A stretch of 6,029 bases of DNA, taken from JBGTCY01 sp041748615 (GTDB lineage Bacteria > Bacteroidota > Bacteroidia > Chitinophagales > CAIOSU01). Shown here piece by piece: positions 1 to 6,029 of the stretch (positions are counted from its first letter, which is position 1; every line of letters starts with the position of its first letter). Below the pieces are notes generated by a model that was not told the DNA's origin, searched no databases, and saw nothing but the letters and a program-made list of their open reading frames with translations. Location: contig JBGTCY010000121.1 of the NCBI GenBank assembly GCA_041748615.1, positions 1 to 6,029 on the forward strand, in the 5' to 3' direction. The translations under genes were made by a program, and so were the position numbers.

Positions 1-1094
1 TTCAGATGCCGCTTGGTGAGTTTTCCTGTGGCAAGCGCTTTTTCTAATTTCTTCAGTCCCCGCTCGCGGTTGTAAGCATCCTTCTTTGCACGCTGTGCCG
101 AGTAGCTTACGATTAGCTTTTGTGTATCGGATTTGACGAGGCAAATACTTTGAGCATCATCGAGCTTTGAGCAGAGAATTTGCTGCTTGATTAATTCACC
201 TTCGCTTTTAATGCGCGCTCCTATGATGTATTGATACCTTTTTTCTTCAATGGCTTTTATGTTTTTTTCAGAAAGCATCCCGGCATCAGTCACCACTACT
301 ATTTCGTTGAATTGATATTTTTCTTTGAACGACTCAATCACCGGCAACATGGTATGCCCTTCAAATTTGCTGCCTTCAAAAATCTGATAAGTGAGCGGAT
401 AACCGCCTTCGCTAACCAGCAAGCCCAATACGATTTGAGGATGCTGATGCTTGCCATCTTTGCTAAATCCGGTCTGCCGGAATTCATCTTCCCGTTCAGC
501 TTCGAAATAAAGCGTGGTGACATCATAAAATACAACAGATAACGGAGGGCTGATTACCTTCTTGGTGTGCTCATAGCTAATTTGCTGCACTTGTTCAATT
601 TGATTGTCATGCAGCTTGTCCATCTAACGATAGATGTTGACCACATCCATTTCAATGCCTTTATATTTAAAAAGGTAGTCGGTAGTTTTCAACTTGCTTA
701 CCGGATAGACCAGCCGGGTGATGACCAAGTGTCTGAACAATTCATCGGAAATCTGATTAAAACCGATTTCATCAAACAGTTTTCCCAAAACAAGTTCCGG
801 ACCGGTCAGCCGGTAATCTTCAATATTGTTGAAAAATATATCAAGCAACTCCTGCTCCCTTTCCTGGTGGAAGGGCAGTAACTGCTGTTGCATCAGTTGT
901 TCCACTTCTCGCTTCCCTTTCCTGTAAAGCCGCTCAACCTCATTTGCCTCATCCGAACTACCAACAGTGCGGTACAACTGATAAGTACCGGAACTCTTGT
1001 CAATTATCTGCACACTGATAACCCCACTCTTGTTTTTCTTCTTGCGGACAAACACCCCGCTAAAATACAACAGGGACACCCAATCCCAAAACAT
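1..1094 (-). pseudogene. IS1634-like DDE transposase, partial, with in-frame amber stop
   Basis: Transposase of the IS1634 group (IS4 superfamily, DDE chemistry), which would cut and rejoin the ends of its own insertion sequence. Reading from ATG 1092-1094, 156 codons run to TAG at 624-626; the same frame then continues open for 207 codons to position 3, so the C-terminus lies outside the window. Family landmarks seen: N-terminal FVRKKKNKSGVISVQIIDKS, the segment HTKKVISPPLSVVFYDVTTL with the likely first catalytic Asp (522-524), the block GFSKDGKHQHPQIVLGLL, and VVVTDAGMLSEKN with the likely second Asp (285-287). The third catalytic residue (Glu, in a YxxRxxIE-type motif) should lie beyond the edge. 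GTG at 1053-1055, giving (M)FVRKKK, is an alternative start that fits family N-termini better; TTG at 1095-1097 is also possible. The amber interrupts NIYR-stop-MDKLHD, where relatives have an aromatic residue such as Tyr. Inference: nonsense-inactivated copy, unless translation restarts at the adjacent ATG (621-623). Confidence 0.85.
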
Positions 1095-1150
1095 CAACTC
1101 AATATTGACGTGGGTTTCAGAGCGGTTTTTTGATTAAATTTAGGGGAGTG
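1..1150 (-). mobile_element. Partial insertion sequence, IS1634 family (one end only)
   Basis: The transposase pseudogene defines an insertion sequence whose transposase-start end lies between about 1055 and 1160 and whose other end is outside the window. The AT-rich leader at about 1095-1150 holds a perfect 10-base palindrome, TCAATATTGA (1099-1108). The terminal inverted repeat cannot be assigned because its partner is not visible, so the boundary at 1150 is an estimate. The element has the same orientation as the large gene and lies just 3' of it. Members of this family can make long, variable target duplications, so the duplicated flank may also be long. Confidence 0.6.
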
Positions 1151-1266
1151 TCGAAAACAGGTGAATTCTTTTTTTGTCACTTTAAGAACGATAACTCGTT
1201 AGTAAGTTTTATTTTGTAAGCGCCTCTGTATCGTTTACCCATCCTTCCCTGTTGAATCAATTGGTT
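1095..1266. other. Intergenic gap between large surface-protein gene and IS transposase
   Basis: This gap holds the 3' flank of the large gene and the leader of the insertion sequence. I see no convincing terminator: the hairpin AACGA-TAAC-TCGTT (1187-1200) has only a 5-bp stem and is not followed by a T-run in the minus-strand direction. A 21-codon minus-strand reading frame (1177-1242, starting MGKRYRGAYK) begins right after a GGGAAGG stretch but resembles nothing I recognise. Positions 1154-1174 echo part of the large gene's sorting-domain coding sequence with a 9-base gap (see findings). Confidence 0.5.
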
Positions 1267-4200
1267 TTACTGTCGTCTCACCACAAATTTAACTGTCCGC
1301 ACTTCTTCATCATACTCGATTTTCAAAAGGTAAACTCCGGAAGTAAAATATCCGACATCCATTGTTGCGCGGTGGTATCCTTTATCTTTCAAGCCATCGA
1401 ACATTGTGCCCATGCTTTTGCCCATAGCATCAAAACAGGTGATGCGAATGAATTCTTTTTTGGGTAAAATTAAATCAAGACTCAACAGGTCTGACACCGG
1501 ATTGGGATAGGGTCCCACCAACACCAGCTCGCTGCTCAGTGTCACACACTGGCGGTTGTTCAACGGATTTTCATCTTGCTCGCCATTCGGATTCATCACT
1601 TCCATGCAAATCATCACTTCATCCGCGCAGTCGTTAATGAGAAATGAAGAGTTAAAAAGATGTGCGGACTGACGACTGATGAAGTTGCCTTCCCAGTGTT
1701 CAATGATACTGCCACCGGCTGAACTGGAAGCGACAATGTCAAAACCGGTAACATCCCGCGTTCCGGTATTGAATACCTGAGCGCTCATTTTCACCACATA
1801 ACTGCAATCGTCATTGAAATTTCTTTCAAGTATGATTCTTTCAAGAGCAATATCCAGTGAAGCGAAAATAATGTTGAGCGGTTTTGAAATGGTGTCGCTG
1901 CAACCCGGAATATTAGACGCGATGAGTCTGATGTTCACCGAATCATCCTGTAGATAAGTATGAACAGGATTCACTTCCGTGGAAGTCGGGGAATAATCGC
2001 CAAAATCCCAGAGATAACTTGTCGCGCCAATAGATTGGTTGGAGAAATTGACAGTGAGAGGCGCGGGTCCATAATTGGGGTTGAAAGTGAAATTTGCCAA
2101 AGGCGGTGCGATTACATTGATGTTTTTTGTTGTCATGTTTTCACAACCGTTTTGAGTCATGATTTTCAACGTAACAGGATAGATTCCCGGATTGCTGTAA
2201 GCGTGAACCGGGTTGGATATATTCGCGCCTGCCGACTGGTCGCCAAAATCCCATTCCCACACCGCGACATTGTCTCCACCGATAATCGCAGTATTATCCG
2301 AAAACTGGAATGGCACACCGAGGCACAATACAGGGTTACTGAAATTGACCGTAGGACGGGATGTTACCTCAATAGTGTCAACGATTGTTTTTTCACAGCC
2401 AATCGCATTTCTCACCCGCATACTCACGATATATGAACCGGCAGCCAAATAGACATGCGTTGGATTTTTTTGACTTGAAAAACCAAAATTGTCGCCAAAC
2501 TCCCAATTCCATGAAACGATAGAAAGGCTGGGGGAATTATCATAAAAATTCACCGGGGTGTCAAAGCAAAGATTCTCAGCCCGGAATCCCGCTTGCAGTT
2601 CCGGGAATACTTCAAGCGTTTTATTGAACGTGGTGGAACAACCTTTATCCGTGCTGACGGTCAGGCTCATTGGATAATAGCCTTGCGTGGAGTAAGCATG
2701 TGTGGGATTTTTTACGCTCGAGGTGGAGCCTTCTCCAAAGTCCCAATGCCAGTTCGTAATCGTTTGAATATTCTGAACAGCAGAGCCGTCTGTAAAACTG
2801 ACTTCATCCGCAGCGCAATTCACGAGTGTATTGGTAAATTGAGCTACAGGAAGTTCATAAATAATGAGTTGCTGCACTTCATTCTGATAACATCCAACGG
2901 AATCTAAAACAGTCATACGCACGGTGTATGTACCCGGAGTTGAATAGGAATGTACGGGATGCTGAATGCTGTCTGAGTTACCATCTCCAAAATTCCAATG
3001 CCAGGAAACAAGATTTGTTGGGGATGTTTTATCCGTGAACGCTGTAGAGTCGGAAAAACATATTCCTGTGAAATCAAAATCAGCGTCAGGAGCAACGCCA
3101 TAGATGCTCACTGTCACCGTATCATGAAGAATACAACCATTGATGTTTTGCACCGTTACAGCATAGTCACCCGGTTGTTGCACGACTAAGCGGGAATCGG
3201 AACTGCCGTCACTCCAGAGATACGAAACCGCTTCATCAGCACCTGCTAATAGTTCAAGGCTGTTGCCGGAACAAAGCGCGGTATCACCACCCAATGTTGC
3301 CTGAAGTCCGAAGGAATCTATCAACACTAAAACTGAACTGGAAGTAATGGAACATCCGAAAGTGTCACTCACCTGCACAAAATAGATGCCCGCTTCTTTG
3401 ATGACAAAGAAACTGTCTGTGCTGCCGTCCTGCCATTGAAACAGGTAATCATTTGTTAGCTCCGTATCCCAAACGACCGAGTCACCGGTGCAGATGAAGA
3501 GCGTGTCACCAAAAGTAACCGTTCTCAGTCCACCGTTGATATTGATTTCATCAATTGTATTATAGCCAAAAATGTCAGTCGCGATGACGGAAATTGTGCC
3601 CCCTCCAAGAACCTGGATGGTTTGGGTGGTATCACCCGTTGACCATAAAAACTTATTGAACCGCGCACCGGCATCCAGCAACGTAGGTGTGCAAACACCA
3701 TAGCCGAGCGTGATGTCGGGTCCGAGATTGACGGGGGGGGCGTATTTGTGGCGCAGGTACGTTTCCACCACATTCACCAATGAATCATTTAACGGTTCGC
3801 AGAAGATGATGAGTTCAGCGAGGTCGCCCCACCAGTAGCGTTTGTCGTTGGGGTATTGCAAAGGACGGTCACAGGAAAAGCAGTCGCCTTTTGTGTCGCC
3901 ATTCGTAACAATAGAAACAATTGAATACTCTGTTGGGACATTGGTTGTTAAACCGTTTATAATATCACCGTTCATCCGGGTTATTCCGGTCCTAACATTA
4001 TTACTTGCGTATAAATCACTCCAAAAATATTTAACAGTACCCTGTCCTGAGTTTTGTGTGTTGTTACAACAACCTCTGTGAAAATCAGGCGCTACTCCAC
4101 TGGGACTTGTTCCAAGCAAGTGCCTGCTGAAAGGAGTTGCAGCAGGTTCTTCTCTGATAATCCAGAATACTGTCCGAATGGAATTAATCATATTGAATTG

Positions 4201-6029
4201 CAAGTAATCATCCTGACCGTCAAATTTGAGGATAGGGGCACCATTTAATTTAGAAACATTCTGTATAAGGGAAGGTCTTCTTAAAGAATTTGTCTGAACA
4301 GCATTATTTAAAGACAGGCCTCTGTCTTGCCAGGATTGCACACTCTGGTTGATATCGGTGACAACCCCGTGGTCGGAACTTAACCACAGACATAATCCGG
4401 GTATGGCAGATGGCGCAAATAAGTTAAATCGTAATACTCCTGATGTGGTGGATTCAGTACAAAAATTATAAGCTAAAACTCTCCAGTAGTAAGTATTACC
4501 AAACGGTAAGGTATTGACTGTCACCTGGGTGCCGGTTATGCCATTTTCTGCATGTATAAGATTAGAGAATAACGGAGTTGTTGAGATTTCCAGTTTATAA
4601 TAAAAAGCGCCTTGTGAGGGAGACCATTGAAAAACTACTTGCTGATTTGAGATGGTAATATCATCAAGAGGCAGGTAATGTACGGGGGTGGATGCTGCCT
4701 GAACCGGAGGGATTGATTCTACGTCACGCGAGAACTGACTGGTGCATAGCCTTGAATCTGTTACCGTAAGGGAAACCGTATAATTTTTTACGGAATCAAA
4801 TTGATGAAATGGATTTTTCAGCGTTGAAAATGAATTATCTCCAAAATCCCATAACCATGAGCTGATGGCAGCACCTGGAGCCGGAACCGAGACATCATTG
4901 AAATTATAAGTATAATTAACACACACCAGCGAGTCATAAAAAAGCGCTTCAGGCAAGCTAAAAATATTTACAGGTTTGGACATGAAATTTGTACATAAAT
5001 TGTCAGCTTTTGCAATTAAAGTAACATTGTATGTACCGGGTGCGCCATAAATATGTACCGGATTTTCTAAAGCAGAAGAATTGCCGTCACCAAAATTCCA
5101 TTCCCATTCTATGATGTTGTTGGGAAAAGGAATGCCTGACTGATCGGTAAAAACAGTTGGGTTGCCAAAACAAACATCTTGAGTAAAAAAGTTAGTTGTT
5201 GGGGCAATTGCACCAAGGGTGATTTCAATCGAATCAACTAAAATGCAATTATTGATGCTGCTGACAGTTAAAAAGTAGTTGCCCGCAGTCAGGATATTGA
5301 TTGCAGGAGTCGTTTCGCCTGTACTCCACAGATAAGATGTTGCAGTTTGTGCACCGGTTTCTAATCCCAATAATTGACCTTCACAAAGTTGTTTATTGGG
5401 ACCCAAATCAGCAACTAATGCAAAGGAATCAACCTGGATAAATACGGTCGGAGAAGTATATGTGCAGCCAACAGAATCCCGGATTTTAACCCAATAAGGA
5501 CCTTCGTTTCTGATTATATAATCCGGAGTATCTGAACTGTCCTGCCATTCAAATTCATAAATACTGGTTAATCCGGTATTCCAAACTATAGAATCTCCCG
5601 CACATAAAGTTGCTGGCTGAATGAAATTTGGTTTGATAAATTTTACCTCAACCGTATCAGAACTTTTCTTATTAAATTGATCAGTAACAGTAACATGGTA
5701 GATTCCTTCTGCCGTTACTGTAATAGAACTGGTCGAATCACCTGTTGACCAGGCGTAGGTTTTGTAATAATTTTCAATGTTAATTACAATCGTGTCACAA
5801 AGGCTGTAAGTAGAAATTTTATCAGCTCCTAAATTTACAGGAGGAGCATATTTATATCTCAGGTATCCTTCAACCAGGTTAATGACAGAATCTGAAAGGT
5901 TGTCGTTAAACAGAATTAGCTCAGCTAAATCGCCATGCCATACTCTTGTGCCGGAGTCCAAATTTCTGTCTTTTGAAAAATTGCCTGCCCTGACCGGCCC
6001 TGTTGTACGAGTACACATTATTGATAATG
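1267..6029 (-). CDS. Giant multidomain surface protein (LamG, Ig-like, PKD, FN3, CARDB-like) with T9SS sorting domain, 5' partial
   Basis: At least 1587 residues are encoded, ending at TAA 1267-1269. Residue numbers here count from Met at 6016-6018. Domain order: end of LamG-like 1-60; Ig-like repeats about 65-270 (WSTGDST, WQDSSDT, WSTGETT); PKD 273-355 and 356-435; FN3-like 442-534; complete LamG-like 536-762; Ig-like repeats 767-974; five PKD 975-1384; CARDB-like 1386-1496; T9SS type A sorting domain about 1500-1583. No enzyme active site is visible. From family knowledge, such proteins are Sec-exported, cross the outer membrane by T9SS, lose the C-terminal domain to the PorU sortase and are anchored or released; PKD, Ig and LamG modules suggest adhesion or carbohydrate binding (inference). 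The frame stays open upstream of 6018 (codons for L, S, I), and that peptide aligns with the interior of the second LamG domain, so this Met is not the start. Signal peptide and promoter are outside the window. Base composition changes sharply at about 3900. Confidence 0.93.
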   Translation of the reverse strand, partial: LSIMCTRTTGPVRAGNFSKDRNLDSGTRVWHGDLAELILFNDNLSDSVINLVEGYLRYKYAPPVNLGADKISTYSLCDTIVINIENYYKTYAWSTGDSTSSITVTAEGIYHVTVTDQFNKKSSDTVEVKFIKPNFIQPATLCAGDSIVWNTGLTSIYEFEWQDSSDTPDYIIRNEGPYWVKIRDSVGCTYTSPTVFIQVDSFALVADLGPNKQLCEGQLLGLETGAQTATSYLWSTGETTPAINILTAGNYFLTVSSINNCILVDSIEITLGAIAPTTNFFTQDVCFGNPTVFTDQSGIPFPNNIIEWEWNFGDGNSSALENPVHIYGAPGTYNVTLIAKADNLCTNFMSKPVNIFSLPEALFYDSLVCVNYTYNFNDVSVPAPGAAISSWLWDFGDNSFSTLKNPFHQFDSVKNYTVSLTVTDSRLCTSQFSRDVESIPPVQAASTPVHYLPLDDITISNQQVVFQWSPSQGAFYYKLEISTTPLFSNLIHAENGITGTQVTVNTLPFGNTYYWRVLAYNFCTESTTSGVLRFNLFAPSAIPGLCLWLSSDHGVVTDINQSVQSWQDRGLSLNNAVQTNSLRRPSLIQNVSKLNGAPILKFDGQDDYLQFNMINSIRTVFWIIREEPAATPFSRHLLGTSPSGVAPDFHRGCCNNTQNSGQGTVKYFWSDLYASNNVRTGITRMNGDIINGLTTNVPTEYSIVSIVTNGDTKGDCFSCDRPLQYPNDKRYWWGDLAELIIFCEPLNDSLVNVVETYLRHKYAPPVNLGPDITLGYGVCTPTLLDAGARFNKFLWSTGDTTQTIQVLGGGTISVIATDIFGYNTIDEININGGLRTVTFGDTLFICTGDSVVWDTELTNDYLFQWQDGSTDSFFVIKEAGIYFVQVSDTFGCSITSSSVLVLIDSFGLQATLGGDTALCSGNSLELLAGADEAVSYLWSDGSSDSRLVVQQPGDYAVTVQNINGCILHDTVTVSIYGVAPDADFDFTGICFSDSTAFTDKTSPTNLVSWHWNFGDGNSDSIQHPVHSYSTPGTYTVRMTVLDSVGCYQNEVQQLIIYELPVAQFTNTLVNCAADEVSFTDGSAVQNIQTITNWHWDFGEGSTSSVKNPTHAYSTQGYYPMSLTVSTDKGCSTTFNKTLEVFPELQAGFRAENLCFDTPVNFYDNSPSLSIVSWNWEFGDNFGFSSQKNPTHVYLAAGSYIVSMRVRNAIGCEKTIVDTIEVTSRPTVNFSNPVLCLGVPFQFSDNTAIIGGDNVAVWEWDFGDQSAGANISNPVHAYSNPGIYPVTLKIMTQNGCENMTTKNINVIAPPLANFTFNPNYGPAPLTVNFSNQSIGATSYLWDFGDYSPTSTEVNPVHTYLQDDSVNIRLIASNIPGCSDTISKPLNIIFASLDIALERIILERNFNDDCSYVVKMSAQVFNTGTRDVTGFDIVASSSAGGSIIEHWEGNFISRQSAHLFNSSFLINDCADEVMICMEVMNPNGEQDENPLNNRQCVTLSSELVLVGPYPNPVSDLLSLDLILPKKEFIRITCFDAMGKSMGTMFDGLKDKGYHRATMDVGYFTSGVYLLKIEYDEEVRTVKFVVRRQ
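1270..1521 (-). other. T9SS type A C-terminal sorting domain
   Basis: Residues about 1500-1583. Landmarks are PYPNPVSDLLSLDL (from 1503), ITCFDAMGKSMG (from 1526), SGVYLLKIEYD (1560-1570) and the basic end VKFVVRRQ. This is the usual order of the type A domain: P-NP-, -I---D--G, GVY-L-I, K-V. In the family it is recognised by the T9SS translocon and cleaved by the sortase PorU. It is the strongest taxonomic marker in the window. Confidence 0.92.
1531..1863 (-). other. CARDB-like domain
   Basis: Residues about 1386-1496. Seen: SYVVKMSAQVFNTGTRDVTGFDI, broken here as SYVVKMSAQVFN then TGTRDVTGFDI, later VMICMEVMNPNGEQDENPLNN. The 'N-G------F-I' and 'D--N-LNN' ends are typical of CARDB or other late Ig-like folds placed before the sorting domain. 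Four Cys (1405, 1464, 1471, 1491) could form disulfides. Assignment to CARDB is from pattern memory only. Confidence 0.55.
1867..3096 (-). repeat. Five tandem PKD domains, block B
   Basis: Residues 975-1384, each about 80 residues. Signatures in order: WNFGDGN (1008), WDFGEGS (1092; Asp replaced by Glu), WEFGDNF (1172), WDFGDQS (1256), WDFGDYS (1337). Most are followed by NP-H-Y---G-Y-V strands; in the last the G-Y turn is replaced by LQDDSVNI. The last is a canonical copy with NPNYGPAPLTVNFSNQS ahead of its signature. Tandem PKD arrays usually act as extended stalks in surface proteins. Confidence 0.9.
3097..3720 (-). repeat. Three Ig-like repeats, block B
   Basis: Residues about 767-974. 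Core motifs are FLWSTGDTT (790-798), FQWQDGSTD (860-868) and YLWSDGSSD (933-941), each ending in a Cys-containing or strand-closing segment such as SDTFGCSIT and NINGCILHD. It is collinear with block A, showing that the three repeats were duplicated together with the LamG domain. Confidence 0.75.
3733..3740 (-). repeat. C8 homopolymer in coding strand
   Basis: Eight consecutive G on the plus strand, that is eight C in the coding strand, spanning Ala-Pro-Pro of KYAPPVNLG in LamG copy 2. The same peptide in copy 1 (5827-5850) is encoded with GCT CCT CCT and has no such run. A gain or loss of one base would shift the frame and remove the Ig, PKD and sorting domains downstream. Confidence 0.9.
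3733..4413 (-). other. LamG-like domain, copy 2 (complete)
   Basis: Residues about 536-762. It begins with IPGLCLWLSSDHGV and SVQSWQDRG, continues with LNGAPILKFDGQDDYLQF and ends with WWGDLAELIIFCEPLND and VETYLRHKYAPPVNLG. This is the characteristic bacterial LamG/concanavalin A-like layout (GL-LWL-AD-GV, W-D-SG, LNG-P-L-FDG-DDYL). It carries a CC pair (650-651) and a CFSC motif (713-716); the part of copy 1 that can be compared lacks CFSC. A composition step falls inside this domain at about 3900/3901. Confidence 0.82.
4417..4695 (-). other. Fibronectin type III-like domain
   Basis: Residues about 442-534. Seen: VFQWSPSQGAFYYKLEIST, then LPFGNTYYWRVLAYN and SGVLRFN. The order W..., Y-L-(I/V)-S, L--G-TYYWRV-A-N is the typical FN3 strand pattern. 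It occurs once, between the two duplicated blocks, and so marks the joint between them. Confidence 0.7.
4714..5202 (-). repeat. Two PKD domains, block A
   Basis: Residues 273-355 and 356-435. The PKD signature W-x-FGD is present as WNFGDGN (307-313) and WDFGDN (390-395), followed by the NPVHIYGAPGTYNVTL and NPFHQFDSVKNYTVSL strands. PKD domains are Ig-like folds frequent in extracellular proteins. The pair aligns best with the first two PKD domains of block B. Confidence 0.88.
5209..5826 (-). repeat. Three Ig-like repeats, block A
   Basis: Residues about 65-270 hold three beta-sandwich repeats of the kind common in T9SS cargo and gliding-associated proteins. Core motifs are YAWSTGDST (about 88-96), FEWQDSSD (156-163) and YLWSTGETT (229-237), each followed by a '-G-Y-V-V-D--GC' type strand. 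Each matches its counterpart in block B in order: LCAGDSIVW against ICTGDSVVW, and NNCILVDSIEI against NGCILHDTVTV. The function is probably structural spacing or adhesion. Confidence 0.75.
5839..6029 (-). other. LamG-like domain, copy 1 (C-terminal end only)
   Basis: Encodes the last ~60 residues of a concanavalin A/LamG-like jelly-roll. Diagnostic are HGDLAELILFNDNLSDS and VEGYLRYKYAPPVNLG, which match WGDLAELIIFCEPLNDS and VETYLRHKYAPPVNLG of copy 2. The pattern 'GD-AE-I-F---L-----VE-YL--KY' is the usual end of this fold in bacterial secreted proteins. The rest of the domain lies to the right of the window. Confidence 0.8.

Noticed and set aside
262..268. A7 run in the transposase coding strand as a programmed frameshift site
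   Set aside because: The frame stays open with family-like sequence on both sides, and the transposase group normally uses a single frame, so no shift is needed.
1040..1075. Possible terminal inverted repeat around TTGTATTTTAGCGGGGTG
   Set aside because: The partner end is outside the window and this stretch may overlap the start of the coding sequence, so it cannot be supported.
231..1133. Plus-strand open frames of about 80-104 codons and a 65-codon minus-strand frame (338-535) over the transposase
   Set aside because: All overlap the transposase frame, which carries clear family motifs; these are shadows in other frames.
1187..1200. Hairpin AACGA-TAAC-TCGTT as terminator of the large gene
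   Set aside because: Only a 5-bp AT-rich stem and no T-run downstream in the direction of transcription.
1177..1242. 21-codon minus-strand frame (MGKRYRGAYK...) after a GGGAAGG stretch
   Set aside because: Too short, with purine-rich sequence directly abutting the ATG, and no homologue I recognise; noted only in the intergenic entry.
1960..2436. 158-codon plus-strand open frame, and other plus-strand frames within 1252-4248
   Set aside because: They lie antisense to the PKD, Ig and LamG coding sequence, show no recognisable motifs, and are explained by repeated codon patterns of the real gene.

Overview
The window looks like a piece of a Bacteroidota genome (or metagenome contig). The evidence is a very large secreted multidomain protein that ends in a type IX secretion system (T9SS) C-terminal sorting domain, a system confined to that phylum and close relatives, next to an IS1634-type insertion sequence. 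No RNA gene, CRISPR array or conventional operon is visible. Both recognisable genes lie on the minus strand and both run off the window.

Left part (1 to about 1150): 3' truncated, IS1634-like (IS4 superfamily, DDE) transposase. Its frame is open from about 1094 down to the window edge except for one in-frame amber codon at 624-626, directly followed by an ATG. The amber sits where the family normally has a Tyr codon, so this copy is probably a recent nonsense pseudogene. A short non-coding stretch (1095-1266) separates it from the next gene.

Right part (1267-6029): one continuous reading frame of at least 1587 codons for a giant surface or secreted protein. N- to C-terminal (right to left) it reads: end of a LamG-like (concanavalin A-type) domain, three Ig-like '(W)STG' repeats, two PKD domains, an FN3-like domain, a second, complete LamG-like domain, three more Ig-like repeats, five PKD domains, a CARDB-like domain and the T9SS sorting domain. 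The block LamG-Ig-Ig-Ig-PKD-PKD is present twice, about 702 residues apart. The ATG at 6016-6018 is internal to the first LamG copy, so the real start and signal peptide are outside the window.

The most notable signal is a sharp base-composition and codon-usage step at about 3900/3901, inside the second LamG domain. AT-ending codons dominate on the N-terminal side and GC-ending codons on the C-terminal side, with no break in frame. This suggests a mosaic gene joined by recombination within a repeated domain, or a chimeric assembly. Other points are a C8 homopolymer in the coding strand and a 21-base partial echo of the sorting-domain coding sequence in the intergenic gap.

The protein is expected to be exported by Sec, moved across the outer membrane by T9SS and anchored or released at the cell surface, with an adhesive or matrix role. 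No catalytic domain is visible in this part. The transposase is not functionally connected to it; it only marks a site of element insertion downstream.
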